A stretch of 7,876 nt of DNA, taken from the NCBI GenBank assembly GCA_023390705.1, contig JAEWCI010000589.1:1-7876 (forward strand), read 5' to 3'. Shown here one piece after another: positions 1-5,427 of this stretch (the stretch's first letter is position 1; every line of letters starts with the position of its first letter). Position numbers and translations under genes: made by a program. The notes under the pieces were generated by a model that was given only the letters and a program-made list of their open reading frames with translations, had not been told where the DNA came from and did no database searches. Origin of the DNA: Pseudomonadota bacterium. Its GTDB lineage: Bacteria > Pseudomonadota > Alphaproteobacteria > Acetobacterales > Acetobacteraceae.

Positions 1-19
1 GCCCTGGCCATGGCAGGGC
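1..19 (-). terminator. Possible terminator hairpin after the ABC exporter gene
   Basis: The arms GCCCTG (1-6) and CAGGGC (14-19) are exact inverted complements around a 7-base centre that contains CCATGG. On the minus strand the hairpin begins 9 bases past the exporter stop codon. No T-run can be judged because the window ends here. A 6-bp GC stem can arise by chance in such GC-rich DNA, so this is tentative. Confidence 0.3.
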
Positions 20-28
20 GACGATGGG

Positions 29-1921
29 CTAGGCGGTGGCGAAGGCCCCGCTCTGCTGCCGCCACAACCTGGCATAGACCCCGCCCCGGGCCAGCAACCC
101 CTCATGGGTGCCCTGTTCGGCCACCCGGCCATGCTCCAGCACCACCAGCCGGTCCATCCGCGCAATGGTGGAAAGCCGGTGGGCGATGGCGATCACCGTC
201 TTGCCGGCCATCAGTTCGGCCAATTGCTCCTGGATGGCGGCCTCCACCTCCGAATCCAGGGCGCTGGTCGCCTCGTCCAGCACCAGGATGGGGGCGTCCT
301 TCAGCAGCACCCGGGCGATGGCGATGCGCTGGCGCTGCCCGCCGGACAGCTTCACCCCCCGCTCCCCCACCTGCGCCGCGTAGCCCTCCCGCCCGCGCCA
401 GTCGCGCAGGGACCGGATGAATGCGTCGGCATGGGCCCTTCGGGCGGCGGCCTCGACCTCGGCATCGCTGGCGTCCGGCCGGCCATAGCGGATGTTGTCG
501 CGGATGGAGCGGTGCAGCAGGGCGGTGTCCTGGGTGACCACGCCGATGGCGGCGCGCAGGGATTCCTGGGTGACCCCGGCGATGTCCTGGCCATCCACCC
601 GGATGCGCCCCGATTCGGGGTGGAAGAAGCCGAGCAGCAGGTTCACCAGGGTGGACTTGCCGGCCCCGGAATGACCGACCAGCCCCACCCTTTCCCCCGG
701 CGCCACCACCAGGTCCAGGCCGCGCAGCACGCCGGGCTCGGCCTCCGTCACCTGCCTGCCATAGGCGAAGCGCACGGCTTCGAAGCGCACCTCCCCCCGG
801 CCGACCCGGAGCGGTACGGCGCCCGGCGGGTCCGGGGCGGTGGGCGGCACGGCGATGCTGCCCATCGCCTCCTGCACCACCCCGATATTCTCGAAGATGG
901 AGGTGACGTTCATCGCGACCCAGCCGGACATGTTGGCGATCTGCCAGGCCATGGGCAGGGCGGTGGCGACCACCCCCAATTCGATCTCCCCCCGGTTCCA
1001 CAGCCAGACCGAGATGGCGGCGGTGCCGGCCAGCAGCGCCGCGTTCAGGGTGGAGAGCACCAGGCTGTTCAGCGTCATCAGCCGCATCTGCCGCTGGAAG
1101 GCGTCGTTCAGCCCCAGCACCCCCTCGCGCACGAAGGCGTCCTCGTCCCGCGCCCGGGCGAAGAGCTTGACGGTCTGGACATTGCTGTAGCTGTCCACGA
1201 TGCGGCCGGTCAGCAGGCTGCGCTGCTCGCTGGCCTTGCGGGAACGGTCGCGCATGCGCGGCACCAGGAAGCGCAGCAGCGCGGCATAGCAGCAGAACCA
1301 CAGCGCGATCGGCAGCGCCAGCCGCCAGTCGGCCTGCAGCAACAGCAGCAGCGCGGCGGTGCCATAGACCAGGATGTACCAGACGGCGGTGACAAGCTGC
1401 ACCACGCTTTCCCGCAGCGCCGGGCCGGACTGCATCACCCGGGTGGCGATGCGGCCGGCGAAATCCTCCTGGAAGAAGGGCAGGCCCTGGCGGATCACAT
1501 GCCAGTGGCTCTGCCAACGTACCAGGGAGGTGACATTGCCGTTGATGCCCTGCTGGGTGATGAGGTTCTGCACCAGGATGGCCAGCGGCCGGCCGGGCAG
1601 GATGATCAGCGCCATGGCCAGCAGGCCGGGCCATGCCTCGGCCCAGAGCCGCCCCGGCTCATGCTTCTGCAGCAGGGTGACCAGGTGGCCCATCATCGCC
1701 GGGATGGCGGCATCCAGCAGCGCCACCACCAGCCCGGCCAGGAACAGCGCCATGAACAGCCCCTTCGCCTGGCGCAGGAAGTGCCAGTAGAAGCCGACGA
1801 GGCTGCGCGGCGGCGGGTCCTCCGGCACCGGCGCGCCGAGCGCCCGGGCGGCGTGCTCGCCGGGCGGCGCCACCGGGTCCAGGAAGCGTTCGAAGGGGAA
1901 GGCGCCTAGGCGGAAGGGCAT
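29..1921 (-). CDS. ABC exporter, fused permease and ATPase (MsbA/MdlB-like half-transporter)
   Basis: A 630-residue inner-membrane exporter subunit that probably works as a homodimer, coupling ATP hydrolysis to outward transport of a lipid, drug or peptide; the substrate cannot be told. Six hydrophobic segments lie near residues 55-73, 100-117, 176-195, 201-220, 287-307 and 319-339. The ATPase domain follows from about 378: A-loop Tyr387, Walker A GHSGAGKST (416-424), Q-loop Gln464, signature LSGGQ (525-529), Walker B ILVLDE (545-550), D-loop SALD (553-556) and switch His581. All catalytic residues are present, so it should be active. A Pro-rich stretch of about 40 residues precedes the first membrane segment. 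I chose ATG 1921 although no good Shine-Dalgarno sits before it. The frame stays open to a TTG at 2032, which would add 37 basic residues unlike the family. The gene stands alone here and is divergent from the MgtC-family gene. Confidence 0.93.
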   Translation of the reverse strand: MPFRLGAFPFERFLDPVAPPGEHAARALGAPVPEDPPPRSLVGFYWHFLRQAKGLFMALFLAGLVVALLDAAIPAMMGHLVTLLQKHEPGRLWAEAWPGLLAMALIILPGRPLAILVQNLITQQGINGNVTSLVRWQSHWHVIRQGLPFFQEDFAGRIATRVMQSGPALRESVVQLVTAVWYILVYGTAALLLLLQADWRLALPIALWFCCYAALLRFLVPRMRDRSRKASEQRSLLTGRIVDSYSNVQTVKLFARARDEDAFVREGVLGLNDAFQRQMRLMTLNSLVLSTLNAALLAGTAAISVWLWNRGEIELGVVATALPMAWQIANMSGWVAMNVTSIFENIGVVQEAMGSIAVPPTAPDPPGAVPLRVGRGEVRFEAVRFAYGRQVTEAEPGVLRGLDLVVAPGERVGLVGHSGAGKSTLVNLLLGFFHPESGRIRVDGQDIAGVTQESLRAAIGVVTQDTALLHRSIRDNIRYGRPDASDAEVEAAARRAHADAFIRSLRDWRGREGYAAQVGERGVKLSGGQRQRIAIARVLLKDAPILVLDEATSALDSEVEAAIQEQLAELMAGKTVIAIAHRLSTIARMDRLVVLEHGRVAEQGTHEGLLARGGVYARLWRQQSGAFATA

Positions 1922-1986
1922 GGGCGCCAGAACGCGCCTTCGGCCCGCCGGGGTCAAGCAGAAGCGGGTGAGGCGCCATTGCCGCG

Positions 1987-2009
1987 GCGGGAAGCGCTTG
2001 CCTTCCCGC
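1987..2009. promoter_or_regulatory. Hairpin/inverted repeat in the divergent 131-base gap
   Basis: GCGGGAAG (1987-1994) and CTTCCCGC (2002-2009) are perfect inverted complements separated by 7 bases. The centre also contains the 8-base palindrome AAGCGCTT (1992-1999). It lies about midway between the exporter start (1921) and the MgtC-family start (2053). It could be an operator for either gene or a hairpin in the MgtC leader. The rest of the gap shows no convincing -35/-10 pair. Confidence 0.35.
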
Positions 2010-2040
2010 TGCCGGAGGTTCCACACAGGCAACGGACCGG

Positions 2041-2046
2041 AAGGAG
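2041..2046 (+). promoter_or_regulatory. Shine-Dalgarno of the MgtC-family gene
   Basis: AAGGAG lies 6 bases before ATG 2053, which fixes that start. Confidence 0.8.
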
Positions 2047-2052
2047 CAGGGA

Positions 2053-2766
2053 ATGGAAGCCGGGCTTGCCGAGCATGCGCTGCACCTCGCCGCCGCGGCG
2101 GCGCTGGGCGCGGTCATCGGGGTGGAGCGGCAATGGCGGCAGCGCCTGGCCGGGCTGCGCACCAATACCCTGGTGGCGCTGGGTTCGGCCGGCTTCGTCA
2201 TCTTCGCCGCGCTGCACCCGACGGAGCTGAGCCCTACCCGCATGGCGGCGCAGATCGTCTCCGGCATCGGCTTCCTCGGCGCCGGCGTCATCTTCAAGGA
2301 AGGCGCCGACGTGAAAGGGCTGAACACCGCGGCCACCCTGTGGTGCGCCGCCGGGGTGGGCATGCTGGCCGGCGGTGGCTGGCTGCTGCATGCGGCGCTG
2401 CTGGCCGGGCTGGTGGTGGCGGTGCATCTGGTGCTGCGGCCGCTGGTGAAGGCGCTGCGCCGGCGCATCACCCCCGCGGCGGTCCAGCGGGAGGAAGCCG
2501 GGCGCTACGCCGTGACCATTATCTGCCGGCTGGCCGAGGCCGGCAGGCTGCGTGCCGCCCTGCTGCACGCCCTGGCCGAGGAGCCGGCACTGCACCTGAC
2601 CCGGCTGGACAGCGCGCTGATCGAGGATACCGACCGGGCGGAGATCCAGGCCGGGCTGACCGCCGACCTGCCGGGCGGCATCCCGCTGGAACGCATCATC
2701 GGCCGGCTGAGCCTGGACCCCGCCGTGACCGCCGCCCGCTGGCGGCAGGAAGCGATGGCGGATTAG
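2053..2766 (+). CDS. MgtC/SapB family membrane protein
   Basis: A 237-residue inner-membrane protein. MgtC-family members are linked to growth in low magnesium and to control of membrane ATP synthase and phosphate balance; some are virulence factors, but most in environmental bacteria are uncharacterised. The membrane domain (about 1-130) has the family blocks in order: GAVIGVERQ (19-27), GLRTNTLVALGSA (34-46), QIVSGIGFLGAGVIFKEG (67-84) and GLNTAATLW (89-97) followed by Cys98. Glu83, Asn91 and Cys98 sit where the family keeps conserved polar residues. A basic linker (RPLVKALRRR, 129-138) leads to a soluble C-terminal domain of about 95 residues, the place where MgtC proteins carry an ACT-like domain. 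Length fits the longer members of the family. No magnesium sensor is recognisable in the short leader, so control by Mg2+ is unproven. The gene is alone on its strand, with a 252-base gap after it. I leave out the symbol because orthology to Salmonella mgtC cannot be shown. Confidence 0.94.
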   Translation: MEAGLAEHALHLAAAAALGAVIGVERQWRQRLAGLRTNTLVALGSAGFVIFAALHPTELSPTRMAAQIVSGIGFLGAGVIFKEGADVKGLNTAATLWCAAGVGMLAGGGWLLHAALLAGLVVAVHLVLRPLVKALRRRITPAAVQREEAGRYAVTIICRLAEAGRLRAALLHALAEEPALHLTRLDSALIEDTDRAEIQAGLTADLPGGIPLERIIGRLSLDPAVTAARWRQEAMAD

Positions 2767-2777
2767 CGCGCTTTCAA

Positions 2778-2797
2778 GCCGGGTGGACTCGCCCGGC
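2778..2797 (+). terminator. Weak hairpin after the MgtC-family gene
   Basis: GCCGGG (2778-2783) pairs with CCCGGC (2792-2797) over an 8-base loop, 11 bases past the stop codon. No T-run follows, so if it ends transcription it does so without the classic intrinsic signal. Confidence 0.35.
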
Positions 2798-2825
2798 GAC
2801 CCGGAGAATGCGGAAAAACAATAAT

Positions 2826-2884
2826 CCAGAGTGGTTTCACCGTACACGGCTACGGTGAAGCCACTCTGGCGCCAGGGTGGTTTC
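2826..2884. repeat. Three-armed palindrome with two alternative hairpins
   Basis: Arm A (2826-2844, CCAGAGTGGTTTCACCGTA) pairs along all 19 bases with arm B (2851-2869) over a 6-base loop; the only non-Watson-Crick pair is one G-U. Arm B (as 2857-2870) can instead pair with arm C (2871-2884, GCCAGGGTGGTTTC): 14 of 14 positions pair, two of them G-U, with the innermost bases forming the turn. A and C are therefore imperfect direct copies and B the inverted copy. The A-rich run AAAAACAATAAT (2814-2825) just before it is out of character with the surrounding DNA. It lies in the gap between the MgtC-family and dehydrogenase genes. It may be a dispersed REP/MITE-like element, the remnant of a transposon end, or an RNA switch in a leader. 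Family membership is unknown. Confidence 0.8.
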
Positions 2885-2913
2885 CAGCGCGGGCGCCGCG
2901 CCGCCTGCGCCGC

Positions 2914-2969
2914 CATGCCGGCCGAACGCTGGCCCCGGCGGGAATGCCTGGCGGGGCAGCGCCGGCATG
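2914..2969. repeat. Long-range inverted repeat upstream of the dehydrogenase
   Basis: CATGCCGGC (2914-2922) and GCCGGCATG (2961-2969) are perfect inverted complements. Inside them GCTGGCCCC and GGGGCAGC can pair with one bulged base, so the 56 bases may form a branched or extended stem. It ends 5 bases before the putative -10 element at 2974. In DNA this GC-rich its significance is uncertain. Confidence 0.4.
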
Positions 2970-2973
2970 CGCT

Positions 2974-2979
2974 TATGCT
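2974..2979 (+). promoter_or_regulatory. Candidate -10 element of the dehydrogenase gene
   Basis: TATGCT lies 39 bases before the dehydrogenase ATG, in the context TTATGCTGGCGCC. A very similar TATGCTGCGCC lies upstream of the propeller gene on the other strand. No clear -35 hexamer is seen at 16-18 bases. Confidence 0.35.
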
Positions 2980-3006
2980 GGCGCCCGGTCGCCGTCGCTG
3001 CAAGGG

Positions 3007-3013
3007 AAGGAGG
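3007..3013 (+). promoter_or_regulatory. Perfect Shine-Dalgarno that fixes the dehydrogenase start
   Basis: AAGGAGG lies 5 bases before ATG 3019. This decides against the in-frame ATG at 2944, which would add 25 residues of no family resemblance. Confidence 0.88.
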
Positions 3014-3018
3014 CTGCC

Positions 3019-3687
3019 ATGGCAAAGGCCCTGATCATCGGCGCGGGGGACGGGCTTTCCGCCTCCCTCGCCCGGCTGCTGGCGCGGGAGGGCTATGGCG
3101 TGGCGCTGGCCGCGCGGAACCCGGCGAAGTTGGCTTCGCTCCGCGCCGAAACCGGCGCCACCGCCCATGCCTGCGATGCCGCCGATGCCGCGCAGGTCGC
3201 CACGCTGTTCCAGGCCGAGGGCGACGCCGAGGTGGTGATCTACAATCCCAGCTTCCGCACCCGCGGCCCGATCATTGAATTGAACCCGGAAGACGTGCAG
3301 CGCAGCCTGCAGGTCTGCGCCTTCGGCGCCTTCCTGGCGGCGCAGCAGGCGGCGCGGCGGATGCTGCCGCGCGGCGCCGGCACCATCCTGCTCACCGGTG
3401 CCAGCGCAGGGGTGAAGGGCTATCCGCAGTCGGCTCCCTTCGCCATGGGCAAATTCGCCCTGCGCGGCCTGGCGCAATCCCTGGCGCGGGAACTGCACCC
3501 GCAGGGCGTGCATGTGGCGCATGTGGTGATAGACGGCGGCATCCGCAGCGCCCGCCGGCCGGAACCGGCTGCTGACAGCATGCTGGACCCCGACGCCATC
3601 GCCGGGACCTATCTGCACCTGATCCGCCAGCCGCGCAGTTGCTGGAGCTGGGAGATCGAGGTGCGGCCCTGGGTGGAGAAATTCTGA
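3019..3687 (+). CDS. Atypical short-chain dehydrogenase/reductase-like protein
   Basis: A 222-residue cytosolic Rossmann-fold protein of the SDR superfamily. The cofactor loop reads GAGDGLSAS (8-16), a variant of TGxxxGxG with Ser in place of the last Gly. The acidic position closing the cofactor pocket is in HACDAAD (50-56), and YNPSF (75-79) replaces the usual NNAG. The active-site segment is TGASAG (126-131) and then FAMGKFALRGLAQSLAREL (141-159). The YxxxK motif is thus FxxxK: the catalytic Tyr is Phe141 while Lys145 remains, and the usual Ser position aligns best with Ala128, next to Ser129. The tail HVAHVVIDGGI (165-175) is typical of the family. I recall related SDRs with the same Phe, so it may mark a subfamily rather than a mutation. 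Substrate is unknown, and classical oxidoreductase chemistry should not be assumed. A hydrolase gene follows on the same strand after 191 bases. Confidence 0.92.
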   Translation: MAKALIIGAGDGLSASLARLLAREGYGVALAARNPAKLASLRAETGATAHACDAADAAQVATLFQAEGDAEVVIYNPSFRTRGPIIELNPEDVQRSLQVCAFGAFLAAQQAARRMLPRGAGTILLTGASAGVKGYPQSAPFAMGKFALRGLAQSLARELHPQGVHVAHVVIDGGIRSARRPEPAADSMLDPDAIAGTYLHLIRQPRSCWSWEIEVRPWVEKF

Positions 3688-3704
3688 GGCGCCCCTCCCT
3701 CGTC

Positions 3705-3752
3705 ATGCGCGGGCCGAAGCCCTGGGCCTGGCCCGGGGGTTGACCCGCGCAT
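3705..3752. repeat. Palindromic intergenic element after the dehydrogenase
   Basis: ATGCGCGGG (3705-3713) and CCCGCGCAT (3744-3752) are perfect inverted complements. A nested stem lies inside (GGGCC 3724-3728 with GGCCC 3730-3734, extendable). Palindromes of the kind CGTCATGCGCGGG...CCCGCGCATC are, as I recall, scattered through many alphaproteobacterial genomes. It starts 18 bases past the dehydrogenase stop and may also end transcription or stabilise the mRNA 3' end. Confidence 0.6.
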
Positions 3753-3775
3753 CCCCCGCCAGCGAGCATCCGAAG

Positions 3776-3812
3776 GGCCGGACCGGGGCGCGAAGCGCAG
3801 CGGTGCCCGGCC
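3776..3812. repeat. Second intergenic hairpin upstream of the hydrolase
   Basis: GGCCGGACCG (3776-3785) pairs with CGGTGCCCGGCC (3801-3812) with a two-base bulge; the 15-base interior holds a small GCGC-GAA-GCGC stem. A third, weaker inverted repeat (GTCGGCA 3831-3837 with TGCCGAC 3853-3859) sits directly before the hydrolase Shine-Dalgarno. With the element at 3705-3752 these fill most of the 191-base gap. Confidence 0.45.
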
Positions 3813-3878
3813 AGGACGCATGGGCAGCAGGTCGGCATCGCCGCCCCTGGCCTGCCGACAGGGGAGGAGCAAACGGCC

Positions 3879-4568
3879 ATGGCCACCATCGTGCTGCTGC
3901 ACGGCGCCTATCAGGGCGGCTGGATCTGGAAATACGTGGCGCAGCACCTGCGCGAGGCCGGCCATCTGGTGCTGGCGCCCAGCCTGGATGGCTGCGCCGA
4001 ACGCGCCATGCATATCCGCCCCGGCATCACCACCGAAACCCATGGCGAGGAGATCGCCCGGCTGCTGCACTACGAGGACCTGCGCGACGTTGTCCTGGTC
4101 GGCACCAGCACCGGCGGCATGGTGCTCTGCGCCGCGGCGGAGCGGGCGCCGGAACGCATCGGCCGGCTGGTCTTCGCCGATGCCCTGGCACTGCTGGACG
4201 GCGAAAGGCTGGACGACATCGTGAAGCGCAGCACCGCGGTGAGCACCGAACTCACCAGCGGCCCGCCGCGGGAGGATATCGCCACCCGCCTGTTCGGGGC
4301 ATTCGACCCGGCGCTGCGCGACTGGGCGCTGGAACGCACCACCATGCACCCGATTGCCGCCATGACGGGCACCATCCGCCTGCCGCGCTTCTGGTCCATG
4401 CCCTGGAAGGCCAGCGTCGTCTGGTGCCGCAACAGCGCCAACCCGCCGCGCGCCCATCAGGAACGCACGCGGGAGAAGCTGGGTGCGAGCTGGATGGAGT
4501 TGGACACTGGTCATTACCCGATGCTGACCACGCCGCGCGAACTGGCCGGGATGATCCTGCGCGGATAG
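3879..4568 (+). CDS. Small alpha/beta hydrolase (esterase / hydroxynitrile-lyase-like)
   Basis: A 229-residue, probably cytosolic alpha/beta-hydrolase-fold protein, resembling the small EstC / hydroxynitrile lyase / plant methylesterase group; likely an esterase of small substrates. The first strand and oxyanion loop are IVLLHGAYQGGWIW (4-17). The nucleophile elbow is GTSTGG with Ser77 (75-80). The catalytic His is His212 in DTGHYPML (209-216), exactly where this group has SGHFPML. The acid is less clear: where relatives have an Asp in a C-x-x-D-x-x-x-P-P segment, this protein reads CRNSANPP (183-190), putting Asn185 at the acid site; Asp101 or Asp209 could substitute. There is no signal peptide or membrane segment. 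GAGGAG (3864-3869) lies 9 bases before ATG 3879 and supports the start. The preceding dehydrogenase is on the same strand, but the palindrome-filled gap leaves co-transcription unsure. It converges on the cytochrome unit. Confidence 0.92.
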   Translation: MATIVLLHGAYQGGWIWKYVAQHLREAGHLVLAPSLDGCAERAMHIRPGITTETHGEEIARLLHYEDLRDVVLVGTSTGGMVLCAAAERAPERIGRLVFADALALLDGERLDDIVKRSTAVSTELTSGPPREDIATRLFGAFDPALRDWALERTTMHPIAAMTGTIRLPRFWSMPWKASVVWCRNSANPPRAHQERTREKLGASWMELDTGHYPMLTTPRELAGMILRG

Positions 4569-4581
4569 AGCGGATCGCGGA

Positions 4582-4597
4582 CGGGCGCGAACGCCCG
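4582..4597. terminator. Hairpin between converging genes (1)
   Basis: CGGGCG (4582-4587) and CGCCCG (4592-4597) form a perfect 6-bp stem closed by a CGAA tetraloop, 13 bases past the hydrolase stop. No T-run follows on either strand. Confidence 0.45.
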
Positions 4598-4600
4598 CAA

Positions 4601-4631
4601 GCGGGGATCTGCCCTGCAGGCAATGCCCCGC
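4601..4631. terminator. Hairpin between converging genes (2)
   Basis: GCGGGG (4601-4606) pairs with CCCCGC (4626-4631), and the inner TGCC (4610-4613) pairs with GGCA (4619-4622), with a small internal loop between. With the previous hairpin it fills the 113-base gap between the hydrolase and the converging cytochrome unit, where a bidirectional terminator is expected. Confidence 0.45.
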
Positions 4632-4681
4632 AGCGGATTGGTGTCCAGTTCCTGAACGTCAGTCCGCCGCAGGCTGGGCGG

Positions 4682-5053
4682 CTACCGCCTGACCAGGCCG
4701 AGGATATAGGCCGCCAGCGCGTCCAGTTGCTGGTTGCTCAGCCGGTAGTCCGGCATGTTGGCATGCGGCACGCGCAGGTAGTCGCGCAGCCAGGCCGCGG
4801 TGGTAGAAGGCCGCATGGCGATGGCGGTGAAGCTCGGCGCCGCGTCGCCCGGCGCGGTATGCTGCTGCGGCCCCACCACATGGCAATTGGCGCACCAGCT
4901 TTCGGCCAGTTGCCGGCCCTGCGCCGCCAGCTCCACCGCGCTGAGCGGCTGCGCCTGGGACTGCTCCTGGGCCCGCCCCTGGGCCAGGGCGGGCGGCACG
5001 GCCGGCAGCACCAGGGCCGAAGCCAGGGCCAGAACGGCGGAAAGACAGCGCAT
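4682..5053 (-). CDS. Periplasmic class I cytochrome c (second in the operon)
   Basis: A 123-residue exported monohaem cytochrome c. The signal peptide spans about 1-24 (hydrophobic core LSAVLALASALVL, cleavage after ALA). A Gln/Ala-rich linker (25-38) precedes the haem domain: CANCH at 54-58 gives the two thioether cysteines and the proximal His, and Met100 in HANMPDY is the likely distal ligand. The C-terminal helix QQLDALAAYILGLVR (108-122) is the usual closing helix of class I cytochromes. The role is electron transfer in the periplasm; the partner is not shown. ATG 5053 is preceded by GAGAGGAA (5069-5062), which overlaps the stop codon of the upstream cytochrome gene. The two cytochrome genes are 14 bases apart and surely co-transcribed. 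The sequence differs strongly from the first cytochrome, so this is not a recent duplication. Confidence 0.93.
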   Translation of the reverse strand: MRCLSAVLALASALVLPAVPPALAQGRAQEQSQAQPLSAVELAAQGRQLAESWCANCHVVGPQQHTAPGDAAPSFTAIAMRPSTTAAWLRDYLRVPHANMPDYRLSNQQLDALAAYILGLVRR

Positions 5054-5067
5054 CGGGACGGTTCCTC

Positions 5068-5427
5068 TCAGGAATGGCGTTGCAGGTAATGGATGATGCG
5101 CTGCCGCAGCCCCGCATCGCGCACAGGCGACAGGCCCATGGTGGTGCCCGGCACCAGGGCTTCCGGGTCCGCCAGGAAGCGGTCCAGCGTAGCGCTGTCC
5201 CACACCAGGCCCGAATCGCGCAGGGCCGGGCTGTAGTCGAAGCCGGGCAGGCTGGCGGCGCGGCGGCCGACCACGCCGCGCAGCAGCGGCCCGGGCAGCC
5301 CTTCCTCCGCCGGGTCCAGCGCATGGCAGGAGATGCAGCGCTGGAAGTCGCGGGCGCCCTGCTCCTCGGAGGGCTGCGCCCGTGCCGCCCCCGCCAGCAG
5401 CAGCGCTACTGCCAGCATCAGCCTCAC
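5068..5427 (-). CDS. Periplasmic cytochrome c, mitochondrial/c2-like (first in the operon)
   Basis: A 119-residue exported monohaem cytochrome c. The signal peptide MRLMLAVALLLAGAARA is followed by a mature start at Gln18. CISCH (31-35) binds the haem. GPLLRGVVGRRAASLPGFDY (46-65) and GLVWDSATLDRFLADPEALV (73-92) match the plan of mitochondrial and bacterial c2 cytochromes, and Met97 in PGTTMGL is the distal ligand. I chose GTG 5427 because its GTGA overlaps the stop of the propeller gene by four bases, a common translational-coupling arrangement, and because it gives the signal peptide its positive N-terminus. ATG 5418 is an in-frame alternative with its GAGG too close to serve as a normal ribosome site. 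It probably accepts or delivers electrons for the propeller protein or for an enzyme encoded elsewhere, together with the second cytochrome. Confidence 0.92.
   Translation of the reverse strand: MRLMLAVALLLAGAARAQPSEEQGARDFQRCISCHALDPAEEGLPGPLLRGVVGRRAASLPGFDYSPALRDSGLVWDSATLDRFLADPEALVPGTTMGLSPVRDAGLRQRIIHYLQRHS

Noticed and set aside
104..1909. Long open frame on the plus strand opposite the ABC exporter
   Set aside because: In very GC-rich DNA the strand opposite a real gene often lacks stops. The translation is rich in His, Gln, Gly and Arg without family motifs, whereas the minus frame has every ABC transporter motif.
1922..2032. 37-residue N-terminal extension of the ABC exporter from a TTG codon
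   Set aside because: The extension is basic, unlike the family, and would take up most of the divergent promoter region; ATG 1921 gives a normal exporter N-terminus.
1922..2052. Magnesium riboswitch in front of the MgtC-family gene
   Set aside because: The leader is at most 131 bases and shows only one simple hairpin; none of the conserved parts of known Mg2+ riboswitches is recognisable.
2814..2869. Intrinsic terminator for a minus-strand transcript (hairpin followed by a T-rich stretch when read on minus)
   Set aside because: No minus-strand gene lies to the right of it before 4682, and the T-rich stretch is interrupted. A repeat or leader structure explains it at least as well.
1954..3618. 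Long minus-strand open frame across the MgtC-family gene, the gap and the dehydrogenase
   Set aside because: It runs through two well-supported plus-strand genes and an intergenic palindrome, has low-complexity composition and no domain I recognise.
3740..5089. Long plus-strand open frame across the hydrolase and the second cytochrome
   Set aside because: It overlaps two supported genes in other frames, begins in a palindrome-rich gap with no ribosome site, and its product lacks a recognisable domain.
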